DNA of 64,000 nucleotides, taken from contig OY969762.1 in NCBI GenBank assembly GCA_963702835.1, positions 2,976,001 through 3,040,000 on the forward strand. Direction: 5' to 3'. Below are positions 29,488 to 38,300 of the stretch, one piece after another; position 1 is the first letter of the stretch; each line of letters starts with the position of its first letter. A model generated the notes under the pieces. It was not told where the DNA came from and searched no databases. It saw only the letters and a program-made list of their open reading frames with translations. The translations under genes were made by a program, and so were the position numbers. The stretch is from JAFGAV01 sp041479055 (GTDB taxonomy: Bacteria > Acidobacteriota > Aminicenantia > Aminicenantales > JAFGAV01).

Positions 29488-30390
29488 TTAGAGAGTGAAT
29501 TTCCCCTTTTTTATCATCCGCCTGTTGTCCGTCTTGTTTGTTAAAGCCACCTTAAGGTTATACTCTCCAGGCTCAAGATTTGTATGCGTTTCGATCAGAT
29601 AGCTCTTCCCCACCAGGCCCGCGAAATTCTTCTCATCAAAAGAGATAGGAAAGGCGCTGTGTCGCTCCCAAACTTTTTTCCCAGCGAGGTCCTGGATCTC
29701 CAGGCTGAAATCCAGGCTTGTCTGCCATTGGCTTTCTTTCTGGACAAACCAGATATTCTTATAAGGGATTTCAACCTGGAAGAACGCTTCCCCCTCTTTC
29801 GTTTTTCGAATTTTCAGGTTAAAGTCGAAGACGACGGTTTGGCGGGCAATCGGCGGTTTTCCTTCCTGTTGAAGCCTGGTGATCATGGAGATGTTCTGGA
29901 CACTGAGAGGCTCGAGCCTGTAGTCTCCGCTCTCGGACCGGTCGACAAAGACGATAGGGAAATAACCGTAGTACCATATTTCGGTGGGGAACTCATAATC
30001 AGAACTGTTGGGGAAAGCGTCTCGGCGCTCCGGAGGACCGAGCAGGATATGGACCCGCCCCCGGTCCTGGAGCCAGCCCGGGGTCGTTCCCTGCCTGAAC
30101 AGCCTATTGGCTTCTTCGATCCGTTCGTAATACTGGTCCTTGAACTCATTCTCCTCGGTGTCCGGATCGGGGTCCCTCTTCTTCCAGAATTCTTCGATGA
30201 AATCTTTTCTCTCGGAGGGGGGAAGCCCCAGGAAGATTTTTCGCTCCTGGGAGGTGATCAGATACCTCACTTCGGAAAGAAAGGTCTTGCTTTCCGGGTC
30301 CAATTCTTTTTCCAAAAGATAAGAGGCACAGGACAGGCCGAGAAGACAAAGGAAAGAGAGCAGAAGGAGAGATGATGTTTTTTTTCTCAT
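29488..30390 (-). CDS. GWxTD-domain lipoprotein
   Basis: The 300-aa protein has a lipoprotein signal: a hydrophobic segment then LGLSCAS, with Cys about residue 21 as the lipidation site. The GWxTD domain (about 35-170) contains ERKDFIEEFWKKRDPDPDTEENEF, then TPGWLQDRGRVHILLGPPE, where the usual Thr of GWxTD is replaced by Gln. The C-terminal part resembles a beta-sandwich (LEPGEYNLKVALTNKTDN). The function of the domain is not established to my knowledge; it is common in Acidobacteriota and Aminicenantes. The ATG overlaps the stop of the upstream GWxTD gene (ATGA). Confidence 0.8.
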   Translation of the reverse strand: MRKKTSSLLLLSFLCLLGLSCASYLLEKELDPESKTFLSEVRYLITSQERKIFLGLPPSERKDFIEEFWKKRDPDPDTEENEFKDQYYERIEEANRLFRQGTTPGWLQDRGRVHILLGPPERRDAFPNSSDYEFPTEIWYYGYFPIVFVDRSESGDYRLEPLSVQNISMITRLQQEGKPPIARQTVVFDFNLKIRKTKEGEAFFQVEIPYKNIWFVQKESQWQTSLDFSLEIQDLAGKKVWERHSAFPISFDEKNFAGLVGKSYLIETHTNLEPGEYNLKVALTNKTDNRRMIKKGKFTL

Positions 30391-32462
30391 TCTTTCTTTT
30401 TCAGGGAATCGACCAGTTTCCTGATCTTTTCCTGTTTGGGATTAAGCTCCAGGGATTTTTGCCAGGCCACCAGAGCCTCGTCTTTGCTTCCCAGTTGATA
30501 ATAACAGTCTCCTATGTAATTGAGGATATTGATGTTTGTCCCGTAATAATGCAAATAGCCCTTGTAATAAGAAATGGCTTCAGCCAAATCTCCCAGAGCC
30601 TGGCAGGATTGGCCCAGGATGGCTAAAAATTCATATGTCCCCTGGGCCTGGGCAAAGGGCAAGGCCACCTCTTTGACCTTGGCATACTCTTTGGCCTCCA
30701 TGAGGGCCCGGCAAAAATCATAGGCCAATTTCGCCGAGCTCGGGTCTCGGCGATAGGCCCTCTCCAAAAGGGATTTGCCCTCCTGGACATCCTTCTTGTT
30801 CAGAAGCTCGTTTCCCAGAATGTTGATGTTGAGCGGGTCGTCGGAAGCCGGGGCGGGCAGAGAAAGAATCCAGGGCCTGGGCAGATATCCGACGGGGGTA
30901 ATGAAGAAATTGGCCTGCCCGGCCAGGACCTCATTTTTTTCTAAGTCGAGGAGACTGACTTTGACGATGTAATCGGCCGGGGGGGAATTGGCCAGGGAAT
31001 ATTCTTCTAGGAAATAGGTGAGGTCCGGATAGTCCTTGAGGCTCTTGATTTTTGAGTAGACTTTTTCCTCGCCCTTAAAGATGGCAAACTCCAATGAACC
31101 GTTTTCCTTTAAATCCTGGGTCAACCCGTAGACCTGGAAGAACAGATAGAGGTTATCCTCGGAGGAAAAGTCGTTTCGCGGAGAGGGCACCAGACGAATA
31201 TCGCCGAACCGGAAAGGCTTGTTTTTCGCTTGAGAGTCCGAATCGGTGACTTTCCGGTTGGCCAGCAGCAGAGGGCTCATCTGCAAGGTGGAAGTCGCTG
31301 GGATCTTGACCTCCGCATCAAACGAGGTGAATTCCTTGGAGACCGTATTTTTCATGATCAAATTCAGCCTGTAATTCCCCTCCACCAAAGGAAACATGTC
31401 CTGAAAGCTGAACAGCTTGGCTTTGATCTTGCTCAGTTGTTCCTGGTTGATTTCCAGGGGGATCTTTTTTTCAAATTGATAGACGGTATTTCCCTGGGCG
31501 TCCGAGATGAGGCCATTAATGTCCAGGTTGGTCCGGTATTTATCCTGAACCTGCCCCAGGGAAAGCCTTTTGGGTTCAATCAGGTAATGGACAAAGAAAG
31601 TGCCCGATTTGTCCTGGATGGCCCGCACCGAATAATCGCAGTCGATGTAGTTGGCCGTATATTCGACCTCGACGATGTCCTTGTAGCGCAGAAGCTTCTC
31701 GGCGTAGCTGTCATTGACTTTTTTATAGGGGGCTGAGGGAATCCTGCTGGCGATGAGAATATCCGAGGCCAGCGAGGGAGTCAGGCCGGTGGTCGTTTCT
31801 CCGGTAACCAGGGACAGGGACACCCCGGCGATCTGGGGTTCGATATCCATGAGTTTGCTGTAGGCGGTCAGATAGTCTGTCGGGTCTCCTTCATAGTTGT
31901 ACAGAAGATTCTGCGGCCCGGCTTGAATGGGGCTGTAGAGCACATATTCCCCCCCCATGTCCTTTTTATAGAAGACGACATTGAAGGCCGAGGGGAGTCC
32001 GTAGTCGGCCATCCCCTCATAGAACCAGACGATGGTGGGACGGACTTCGGTGATGTTTTCAAATTTATCGATCGACTTCGGCTCGCCCAGAATGATGTAC
32101 ACCCGGCCCATGTCCGATCGCCAGCCGGGGCCGGGTGAGTCTTTGCCTAAGTATTGGTTGGCATAGTTGATCCGGCGGTAGTGTTCTTCCTTGAATTCAT
32201 TCTTGGGCGTTTCGGGGTCCGGGTCCCGGTGATTCCAGAAAGCCTCTATGAACAGATTACGCTCCCGGTCAGACTCGAGTTGCAGGAAAACTTCTTTTTC
32301 CTTGGGCGTGATGATATAAACGACCTCCTCCTGGAGCCATTTTCGGTACTGCAGTTCTAGGTCATTGATTGATTTTGTCTTTTGCGCGCCGGAGAGCAAA
32401 GGGGGGATGAGGAAGAGTGACATAAACAAAAAAGGAAGGCGTTTTCTTATCATGTTTTTCAT
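30387..32462 (-). CDS. GWxTD-domain protein with C-terminal TPRs
   Basis: The 691-aa exported protein has a signal peptide (IRKRLPFLFMSLFLIPPLLSG). The GWxTD domain follows (ERNLFIEAFWNHRDPDPETPKNEF, GPGWRSDMGRVYIILGEP). A long central region of beta-sandwich character comes next, then TPR repeats near the C-terminus (LGQSCQALGDLAEAISYYKGY, IGDCYYQLGSKDEALVAWQKS). The start is placed at 32462, 6 bp after AAGGGA; the open frame extends further upstream without support. It is coupled by a 4-bp overlap to the GWxTD lipoprotein. The two share the domain and look like paralogues that may form one envelope complex. Confidence 0.8.
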   Translation of the reverse strand: MKNMIRKRLPFLFMSLFLIPPLLSGAQKTKSINDLELQYRKWLQEEVVYIITPKEKEVFLQLESDRERNLFIEAFWNHRDPDPETPKNEFKEEHYRRINYANQYLGKDSPGPGWRSDMGRVYIILGEPKSIDKFENITEVRPTIVWFYEGMADYGLPSAFNVVFYKKDMGGEYVLYSPIQAGPQNLLYNYEGDPTDYLTAYSKLMDIEPQIAGVSLSLVTGETTTGLTPSLASDILIASRIPSAPYKKVNDSYAEKLLRYKDIVEVEYTANYIDCDYSVRAIQDKSGTFFVHYLIEPKRLSLGQVQDKYRTNLDINGLISDAQGNTVYQFEKKIPLEINQEQLSKIKAKLFSFQDMFPLVEGNYRLNLIMKNTVSKEFTSFDAEVKIPATSTLQMSPLLLANRKVTDSDSQAKNKPFRFGDIRLVPSPRNDFSSEDNLYLFFQVYGLTQDLKENGSLEFAIFKGEEKVYSKIKSLKDYPDLTYFLEEYSLANSPPADYIVKVSLLDLEKNEVLAGQANFFITPVGYLPRPWILSLPAPASDDPLNINILGNELLNKKDVQEGKSLLERAYRRDPSSAKLAYDFCRALMEAKEYAKVKEVALPFAQAQGTYEFLAILGQSCQALGDLAEAISYYKGYLHYYGTNINILNYIGDCYYQLGSKDEALVAWQKSLELNPKQEKIRKLVDSLKKKE

Positions 32463-32796
32463 TCTAATCCCTTCAAACCCTGTTTTCAAGCTAAAGCGGC
32501 AAAGATGCGCTGCTGCATGATTATTTCCGACCGGCATCCATTTAACGATCAGGGGGCCTATTCCGTTACCTGAAAAGGATTTGCTTCCAAGCCTCAAAAG
32601 AGGGGAAACTTCTTGGGGGGATTTTATGTCATTTGGCATTGACATTTGATTTTTTTAGATTATATAATTTGGCACTTGATAAGGGGAGGTCTCAAGAAAA
32701 GAAAGATCAGAGCACAGCTGTCTTTCTTGTCTTAAGCTTTTCCTCCTCGCTGGTAGGATTAGGGAATGGGTTTGTTTCTTTAATTTAGTATCATTT
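32463..32796. other. Divergent intergenic region (334 bp)
   Basis: The region separates the GWxTD operon from the diguanylate cyclase gene. It contains the plus-strand promoter listed separately and two TTGGCA-containing segments around 32634 and 32669. I see no gene in it. Confidence 0.5.
32639..32668 (+). promoter_or_regulatory. Sigma-70-type promoter for the diguanylate cyclase gene
   Basis: Perfect TTGACA (32639-32644) and TATAAT (32663-32668) are spaced by 18 bp, about 130 bp upstream of the start codon at 32797. Confidence 0.75.
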
Positions 32797-33816
32797 ATGG
32801 GAAAACTGCGTCTGTTTCCGGCGGCTTTGGCCAGGAAGGTGCGTGATGTTCTGAAGGGGCGGCCGGCGGGCCCCTCAAGCGTTCCTCCGGCTTCCAAGCC
32901 CCTTCACCCGGGGGCCGGCCAAGAGGCGGGATCGAGGCTGCATGATGTCGCCCTGCTGCAGCAGATTGCCGAGACAAGCCCGGTGGGCATTATGGTCGTC
33001 AACCTCAGCGGCCATATCACTTTCGCCAATTCTCAAGTCGAGAAGATATTTGGCTTGAGAAAAGATAAGATTATTCATCGGCATCATAACGGCCCCGAGT
33101 GGCGTATCACGGATTATGACGGCCGGCCTTTTCCCGAAGACAAGCTGCCCTTTGGACGGGTGATGGCCGCCGGGCTGCCGGTCTACGATGTCCAGCATGC
33201 CGTGGAAGGGCCCGGCGGGAAGCGGGTCTTTCTGTCCATCAATGCCGCCCCCCTGTTCAATGACCAAGGTCAGGTGGACGGAGTGGTGGCGGCCATCCTG
33301 GACATCACGGAACGGAAGCGGGCCGAGGAGAAGCTCCGCTATGTCAGCACCCACGATACCCTGACCGGCGTTTGGAACCGGGCCTATTTTGAGGAAGAGT
33401 TTGTCCGCCTGGAGCAGGGCGGGCAATTCCCCTTGAGCCTGATCATTGCCGACCTGGACGGGTTGAAGGCCACCAATGACAGCCAGGGACATCCGGCCGG
33501 GGACGAGCTTCTGCGCCGGACGGGGCAGGTGCTGCTGTCCGTTTTTCGCAGCGAAGACGTGGCGGCCAGAATCGGCGGCGATGAGTTTGCGGTGCTGCTG
33601 CCGGTCACCGACCGGGCGGCCGGCCAAGCGGCTCTGGCCCGTTTTCAAGGGATGTTGGCCCTGCACAACAGCCAGGTTCGGGGGACTCCCCTGAGTCTTT
33701 CCCTCGGCCTGGCCACCGGACAAGGGCCTTGTTCCCTGTCTCAAATTTTAAAGGAGGCCGACCAGAGCCTCTATCTGGCCAAACAATCAAAGCCAAAGAC
33801 AGATATTTTTTCTTGA
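32797..33816 (+). CDS. PAS-GGDEF diguanylate cyclase
   Basis: The 339-aa protein makes cyclic di-GMP from GTP. A PAS domain (about 50-180: AETSPVGIMVVNLSGHITFANSQ, ending ILDITERKRAEE) would sense a signal. The GGDEF domain follows (HDTLTGVWNRAYFEEE; intact RIGGDEFAVLLP), with the product-inhibition I-site RSED five residues before GGDEF. No transmembrane segment or receiver domain is present, so it is a cytoplasmic sensor. No EAL or PilZ partner is nearby. Confidence 0.92.
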   Translation: MGKLRLFPAALARKVRDVLKGRPAGPSSVPPASKPLHPGAGQEAGSRLHDVALLQQIAETSPVGIMVVNLSGHITFANSQVEKIFGLRKDKIIHRHHNGPEWRITDYDGRPFPEDKLPFGRVMAAGLPVYDVQHAVEGPGGKRVFLSINAAPLFNDQGQVDGVVAAILDITERKRAEEKLRYVSTHDTLTGVWNRAYFEEEFVRLEQGGQFPLSLIIADLDGLKATNDSQGHPAGDELLRRTGQVLLSVFRSEDVAARIGGDEFAVLLPVTDRAAGQAALARFQGMLALHNSQVRGTPLSLSLGLATGQGPCSLSQILKEADQSLYLAKQSKPKTDIFS

Positions 33817-33840
33817 CAGAACCCGGGGTGGGGATATATT
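33813..33840 (+). promoter_or_regulatory. Sigma-70-type promoter for the 93-aa protein gene
   Basis: TTGACA (33813-33818) and TATATT (33835-33840) are spaced by 16 bp, starting inside the stop region of the diguanylate cyclase gene and about 65 bp before the next start. Confidence 0.65.
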
Positions 33841-33903
33841 TTCCTTAAGGTCGAAGAGCCGAGGGCCAGGTGCGCCCGGCTGATTGAAAAGAGGAAGGAT
33901 GAC

Positions 33904-34185
33904 ATGAGCGAAAAATATTCCGTGGAAGGACACAAATCCAGAACGGCCATCGATGACGACAACACCGAGCTTTTTCTTCTGACCGATGTGTCCCGGACTT
34001 TGGAAGAGGCCGTGGCCAAGGCCAGAGAATGTTTTGGGAAGGACGGTCAACTGGGGCTGGCGGTCATCTACAAAGAAAATCCCCAGGGGGATCGTCAGGG
34101 CCTGAAATTCATCTTCAAGGATAGCGAGGGGAAGCTCGAGGAGGCCGACCTTTACTGGGGGAACTGGGAGTGCCGCGAATCCTGA
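33904..34185 (+). CDS. Conserved-looking small protein, unknown function (93 aa)
   Basis: I do not recognise this acidic, soluble protein. It has no signal peptide or membrane segment. Predicted features are a helix (SRTLEEAVAKARECFG) and two beta stretches (LGLAVIYKEN, LKFIFKDSEGK), suggesting a compact alpha/beta fold. A good ribosome site (GAAAAGAGGAAGGATGAC) and its own promoter support expression. The following 34186-34369 contains no gene I can see. Confidence 0.6.
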   Translation: MSEKYSVEGHKSRTAIDDDNTELFLLTDVSRTLEEAVAKARECFGKDGQLGLAVIYKENPQGDRQGLKFIFKDSEGKLEEADLYWGNWECRES

Positions 34186-34369
34186 TTTCCTAAAATTATT
34201 ATTGACTTTAATAATGGTCGAAAAACGGGAAATGAGTGGTGTATCCCCATTTTTGGGGCAAGCGGTGCGTCATGATCAAAACGTTGAGTTGTGTTGGTGA
34301 AGATGTCCGAAAGTCAGGAAAATCAAGGCCAGCCCAGTCTAAATCGCTGATATTATTATAATTAAATAA

Positions 34370-35221
34370 CTATTGAGTCTTGATAAATGTCCCGTCGCTG
34401 TATTCCTGGAAGGCTCGGTCCAATTCTTCCTTCGTGTTCATGACGATGGGACCGCCCCAGGCCACCGGCTCGCCAAGGGGCTGACCGGAAATGCACAAAA
34501 ACCTCAGGCCTTCCCGCCCGGCCTCGACGGTGATGGCTTGGCCGTCTCCATAGAGGCCGAGCTGACCGGCCTTGAGCGTTTTTTTAGTAGCGTCGAAGGT
34601 CCCCCCGCCGTTCAGGACGTAGACAAAGACGGTTTGGCTTTTGCTCAGAGGGTGCGAAAAGGAGACTCCGGCAGGCAGTTGGATGTCCAAATACTCCGGG
34701 CGGCAGATGATGTCTTTCACCGGACCCTGGGCCTTCTTGTATCGGCCGGCGACGACTTTGACCCGGCTTCCTTCCGGGCCGCGGACTTCAGGCATGTCGG
34801 AGGCTCTGATATCCCGGTAGCGCGGCTTCATCATCTTATCTTTAGCGGGGAGGTTTACCCAGAGCTGCAATCCTCTCAGGTAATCCTTCTGGCGCTGGGG
34901 CATTTCTTGGTGGATGATGCCGCTTCCGGCGGTCATCCATTGGACCTGGCCGTCCTTGATCTCCCCCTTGTTTCCCAGGCTGTCGCCGTGCTTGACCATG
35001 CCGTGGAGCATGTAGGTCACGGTCTCGATCCCCCGGTGGGGATGCCAGGGGAAACCGGGAAGATAATCTTCAGGGTTGGACGACCCGAAATCATCGAGCA
35101 TCAAAAACGGGTCGAAGATCGGGACCTCGGCAAAGCCAAAAACTCTTTTCAGGTTTACTCCGGCGCCCTCCAGGGTGGTCCGGCCGGTCAGGACTCGGCG
35201 GATACTTCTTAAATGGCTCAT
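34370..35221 (-). CDS. Pirin-family bicupin protein
   Basis: The 283-aa cytoplasmic protein has an N-terminal cupin whose metal ligands are visible in WHPHRGIETVTYMLHG (His residues) and the later GSGIIHQEMP (His, Glu). The second cupin is degenerate. Some pirins have quercetin dioxygenase activity and others act as regulators; which applies here is unknown. I start it at ATG 35221 (MSHLRSIRRV), where the family alignment begins and AGGAAGG is upstream. It is monocistronic as far as visible. Confidence 0.9.
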   Translation of the reverse strand: MSHLRSIRRVLTGRTTLEGAGVNLKRVFGFAEVPIFDPFLMLDDFGSSNPEDYLPGFPWHPHRGIETVTYMLHGMVKHGDSLGNKGEIKDGQVQWMTAGSGIIHQEMPQRQKDYLRGLQLWVNLPAKDKMMKPRYRDIRASDMPEVRGPEGSRVKVVAGRYKKAQGPVKDIICRPEYLDIQLPAGVSFSHPLSKSQTVFVYVLNGGGTFDATKKTLKAGQLGLYGDGQAITVEAGREGLRFLCISGQPLGEPVAWGGPIVMNTKEELDRAFQEYSDGTFIKTQ

Positions 35222-35305
35222 GGTCTTTGACCTTCCTCGGTGATACATATTTCTATTATCCCCTTCGCCGGGCGTTCTGACAACTCAGCGCGGCTTGAAG
35301 GATAA

Positions 35306-35386
35306 GGGCTCATCGCCCTGGGGGGCGCCCTGTTCGCCATGCGCCGCCTCTCCCGGCTGGAGCCGGCCAGCGTCTTCCGGGCCTGA
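35306..35386 (+). pseudogene. Relic: C-terminal end of an ABC-type (FtsX/MacB-like) permease
   Basis: A 26-codon frame with no start, bounded upstream by a stop, encodes a peptide ending ALFAMRRLSRLEPASVFRA. That is the typical cytoplasmic tail of MacB/LolC-type permeases (...RLSR.EPA.VFR). Nothing else of the gene remains. It lies between the pirin gene and the barrel gene. A matching relic of an ATPase end occurs at 45675. Confidence 0.4.
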
Positions 35387-35428
35387 CTTCCTGCCTGGAC
35401 ACCTGATAATATGATTGAAAAAAAAGAG

Positions 35429-35457
35429 TTGACAGGTCCGGGTCAAATCACTATAAT
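35429..35457 (+). promoter_or_regulatory. Consensus sigma-70 promoter
   Basis: Perfect TTGACA (35429-35434) and perfect TATAAT (35452-35457) are spaced by exactly 17 bp, about 35 bp before the barrel gene. This is the strongest promoter by sequence in the window, so the product is probably abundant. Confidence 0.85.
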
Positions 35458-35492
35458 ATTGATGGAATTACTCAATCAAAAGGAGATACTAA

Positions 35493-36011
35493 ATGAAAAA
35501 ACTTGTCATCGCGATCTTTGCCCTGCTGATTCTGTCGGGCGCGGCCTTGGCCGGCACGAATGAATTCAGCAAGGGTTCTTTCTTTATCACTCCCCAGGTG
35601 GGCATAAACGCCTGGGCCATTCCTTTCGGGGTCAACGCCGAATACGCCATCACGCCCAATATCGGCATCGGCGGCACGGTCATGGTCTGGCTGTGGAATG
35701 ATACCTGGTACAGCTACAGCATCATTTCCCCTTCCGTGGAAGCCGTTTATCACTTCACCCAGCTTAAGCTCGACAAAATAGACCTCTTTGCCGGCGCCGC
35801 ACTGGGGTACACCATTTATTCTTTCAGCAGTAAAGAAGATTTAGGTTTCACGGGAAGCTTAGGCAGCTCGGGCATCGACCTGGGGATCGTCCTCGGCGGC
35901 CGATACTTTTTCAGCGATAAAATTGCCGTCAGCCTGAGAAGCAGCGGCTCTTTCATCGGAGGCTGGGCGGGGTTTGGCGGCGCGATCGGCGTGACCTTTA
36001 GACTGAAATAA
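35493..36011 (+). CDS. Small outer-membrane beta-barrel protein
   Basis: The 172-aa protein has a signal peptide (MKKLVIAIFALLILSGAALA, then GTNEF). Alternating aromatic/glycine strands follow (FFITPQVGINAWAIPFG, IDLFAGAALGYTIYSF, DLGIVLGGRYFF, GGAIGVTFRLK). This fits an 8-stranded OmpX/OmpW-like barrel, although the C-terminal residue is Lys rather than Phe. AAAGGAGA precedes the ATG, a consensus promoter drives it, and a strong terminator follows. The function is unknown; such barrels are often abundant structural proteins. Confidence 0.75.
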   Translation: MKKLVIAIFALLILSGAALAGTNEFSKGSFFITPQVGINAWAIPFGVNAEYAITPNIGIGGTVMVWLWNDTWYSYSIISPSVEAVYHFTQLKLDKIDLFAGAALGYTIYSFSSKEDLGFTGSLGSSGIDLGIVLGGRYFFSDKIAVSLRSSGSFIGGWAGFGGAIGVTFRLK

Positions 36012-36055
36012 TTTCTTGTCCGTTTAACGCCTTATTCCAGGCCTAAGACAGCGAG

Positions 36056-36102
36056 AGCGGGGCCGGAAGCGCGTCCTTTCGCGCTCCTGGCCCCGCTTTT
36101 TT
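36056..36102 (+). terminator. Rho-independent terminator of the barrel gene
   Basis: AGCGGGGCC (36056-36064) pairs with GGCCCCGCT (36089-36097), with an inner GCGCG/CGCGC helix, followed by T residues. Confidence 0.88.
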
Positions 36103-36218
36103 ATTCCTCATCCGGGGCTGTCCCTCGCGCCCTTCCTCAAACCTGACCTTCGATCCGGCGACCTCTTCCGGTTTGATGGCCGGGAGTCGTACAATATCTT
36201 CCTTGGCGGTTGATAGCC

Positions 36219-36472
36219 ATGAAGCCGGTGGTGCATCTGATCGACCAGTCCCGGTATGACATTGAAGAAATCCGGGCCAAGGTTGCCCGGGCCATGCATT
36301 TAGACGGGTTTGACCCGAGGGGAAAAACCGTTTTCGTCAAACCCAGCTTCGTCTACCCAGCCCGGCCCCCTCGCCAGAGCGGGTCAACACCCAGCCCGAA
36401 GTAGTGGCCGGCGTCGTGCGCGCCTTGCGCGACCTGGGCGCCCGCCGGCCGGGATGGCCTGCCTTTTGTTGA
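36219..36472 (+). pseudogene. Truncated, frameshifted DUF362-like gene
   Basis: The first frame gives MKPVVHLIDQSRYDIEEI and GKTVFVKPSFVYPARPP. After a single frameshift near 36372 the next frame continues with PERVNTQPEVVAGVVRALR then DLGARRPGW before a stop. In DUF362 proteins (Fe-S or iron-binding) these are the consecutive N-terminal segments KVFVKPN...R..NTHPEVV.AVVRALRD.GA. Only about 80 of 300-400 codons remain, so the gene is dead by both frameshift and truncation. Confidence 0.6.
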
Positions 36473-36525
36473 AATAATATCCACACTTGTGGTACATGAT
36501 GCTTCAGCCGATAAGGGGAGGAATA

Positions 36526-37176
36526 ATGAGACAATACGCTCGAAAACCCCGCCTCCAAGGACAAGGAACGCTTTTGATTCTCTCGGTGATGGGAGGGCTC
36601 CTGCTGTGGGCTTTCCTGTCGGGCCAGGACAAGACGAAAACCAGCCAGCTCGTTAAGGCGGCCCAGATGAGCAAATGGTTCCGGGTCAAGCCGGGCAAGG
36701 ACGGCCGGCGTTTTACGACCAACGGCAGGGTGGCCGTCAAGTTGAAGCATAAAGCCAAGTTGGGCCCGGACACCAACCAGTGTGTCATCTCGATTGCCGT
36801 CCAGTGCTATGATGCGCGAGCCGTGGGCCTGGGCACTCCCAAAGTCCTGGACGACTTGCAGGCCATGACCCAAGGACGGCTCATGATGACGGGCGTGTTT
36901 CACCAAAACTTTTTCGACGATCCCCAGTTCGGGGGAAAATTGACCAATTTCCCCCTGGGGCCTCGCTACGGGGAATGCTATCCCCTCATTGTCTTTGAGA
37001 ACTGCAAGCTGGAAGCCGGGAAGTTTTATGCAGTGACCGTCACCGGCACGGTCGGCATCAGCGGCCGGGAGCGTGATGATACGGCGGGTATTCCTCCCAA
37101 GGGCGGACGGGTGGATTGGGCTCAGGTCCGGACCTATTATTTCCTTATCAGCAGGATCGAAGTCAGCTCGGATTGA
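36526..37176 (+). CDS. Membrane-anchored or exported protein of unknown function (216 aa)
   Basis: I recognise no family. Residues 1-17 are basic (MRQYARKPRLQGQG), followed by a hydrophobic segment (TLLILSVMGGLLLWAFLSG), i.e. a signal anchor with the rest outside. The external part has beta-rich segments (GRVAVKLKHKAKLG, QCVISIAVQCYDARAVG, KFYAVTVTGTVGISG) and three cysteines. GGGGAGGA is 5 bp upstream of the ATG. The GNAT gene starts 15 bp after its stop, so the two may be co-transcribed. Confidence 0.65.
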   Translation: MRQYARKPRLQGQGTLLILSVMGGLLLWAFLSGQDKTKTSQLVKAAQMSKWFRVKPGKDGRRFTTNGRVAVKLKHKAKLGPDTNQCVISIAVQCYDARAVGLGTPKVLDDLQAMTQGRLMMTGVFHQNFFDDPQFGGKLTNFPLGPRYGECYPLIVFENCKLEAGKFYAVTVTGTVGISGRERDDTAGIPPKGGRVDWAQVRTYYFLISRIEVSSD

Positions 37177-37191
37177 AATCAGGAATCCCCC

Positions 37192-38253
37192 ATGGACCTT
37201 ACCCAGCTTTCGCTTGAGCCGTTCCGGGGCGACTACGAAGCCTTGGAACGGATGGCCCACGCTTCCTGGCGGGATGAGTACGGAGAGGCTTCTTTTCCAA
37301 ACTTCTACAAGCCCGCCTTCCTCCATTATCTTTTCGACCGAATCAAGGACAGGGATCACCTTATCGCCGCTTATCGGGGCCAGGAGATCGTGGGCTTCCT
37401 GGCCAACCTGCCCCAGCGTTTCCGTTTCCGGGGGGAGACCTTTAGGGCCGTCTATTCCTGTCTGTTGGTGTCCAGGAAGGAATTCCTGCGCCGCGGACTG
37501 GCCACGGCCCTGATCGAAGAAGCCTTGAGGCTGAACAAGAAATACGGCTATGATTTCTCGCTGCTGTCGCTGGAGACCGGGCACCGCTCAACACGATTGA
37601 TCAAGAAAATGGAGGCGGCCGGGCATCCCGTGGAATGGGTCAAGAAGTGGCGGGTCATCGCCCGTATCCTGGACCTGGAGCGGGTGGCGCATTCCGAGGG
37701 CCTGAAGGGCTGGGAAAAGGCGGCTGTCCGGCTCATCGGAGGCCACCGGCCTCCCAAGGGCAGCGGCCCCCTCTGCCTACGGGATTACCGTCCGGATGAC
37801 CTGGACCAATGTCTGGGGCTGCTCAACCGCTACCGGGACACTGTCCGACTGGCCCTGGTCTGGGACCGGGAGAGTCTCGCTCCGGAGCTGGATTATCCCG
37901 GCGTTTCCCGGACGCTGGTCTATGAGAAAGGCGGTCGCCTTGCAGGAATGATCAACTTCAACACTCACGACCACATCGGCCGGACCGTGGAGAGATGGGC
38001 CTGGTTCAATCACGTGGCCTACCCCGACCTCGGCCGCGATGAGCGTTACCGCTTCGTCCAAGATTTTCTGCGCACGATCCGCCAGGCCGGCACCCTGGGC
38101 GCCATTGAATGGACGAAGAACTACTATTCCCTCAAACCGTTCTACCGCTCCCGCTTTTTCCCCTATTTCCGCAGCATCAACCTGATGGCCTGGATGTTCA
38201 GGCCGGGGCTGTCCCTGCGCGGGATCCCCGACGTTTACGAGATCCAGGTTTGA
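37192..38253 (+). CDS. GNAT-family N-acetyltransferase, two-domain
   Basis: The 353-aa cytoplasmic protein belongs to the GNAT superfamily. Residues 60-130 include LIAAYRGQEIVGFLANLP, then the acetyl-CoA loop SCLLVSRKEFLRRGLATALIEEALR. The C-terminal half (from about 195) looks like a second, degenerate GNAT fold (LCLRDYRPDDLDQCLGLLN, GRLAGMINFN). The acceptor substrate is unknown. It is 15 bp downstream of the membrane-anchored protein gene. Confidence 0.8.
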   Translation: MDLTQLSLEPFRGDYEALERMAHASWRDEYGEASFPNFYKPAFLHYLFDRIKDRDHLIAAYRGQEIVGFLANLPQRFRFRGETFRAVYSCLLVSRKEFLRRGLATALIEEALRLNKKYGYDFSLLSLETGHRSTRLIKKMEAAGHPVEWVKKWRVIARILDLERVAHSEGLKGWEKAAVRLIGGHRPPKGSGPLCLRDYRPDDLDQCLGLLNRYRDTVRLALVWDRESLAPELDYPGVSRTLVYEKGGRLAGMINFNTHDHIGRTVERWAWFNHVAYPDLGRDERYRFVQDFLRTIRQAGTLGAIEWTKNYYSLKPFYRSRFFPYFRSINLMAWMFRPGLSLRGIPDVYEIQV

Positions 38254-38300
38254 GGATCTCAGCCGGCCCCTCCTCCGCGCCCGCTTTTCTGTAAGGCCTC

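Noticed and set aside
36337..37584. 415-codon minus-strand frame
   Set aside because: Antisense to two plausible plus-strand genes with good ribosome sites and a GNAT motif; GC-skewed shadow.
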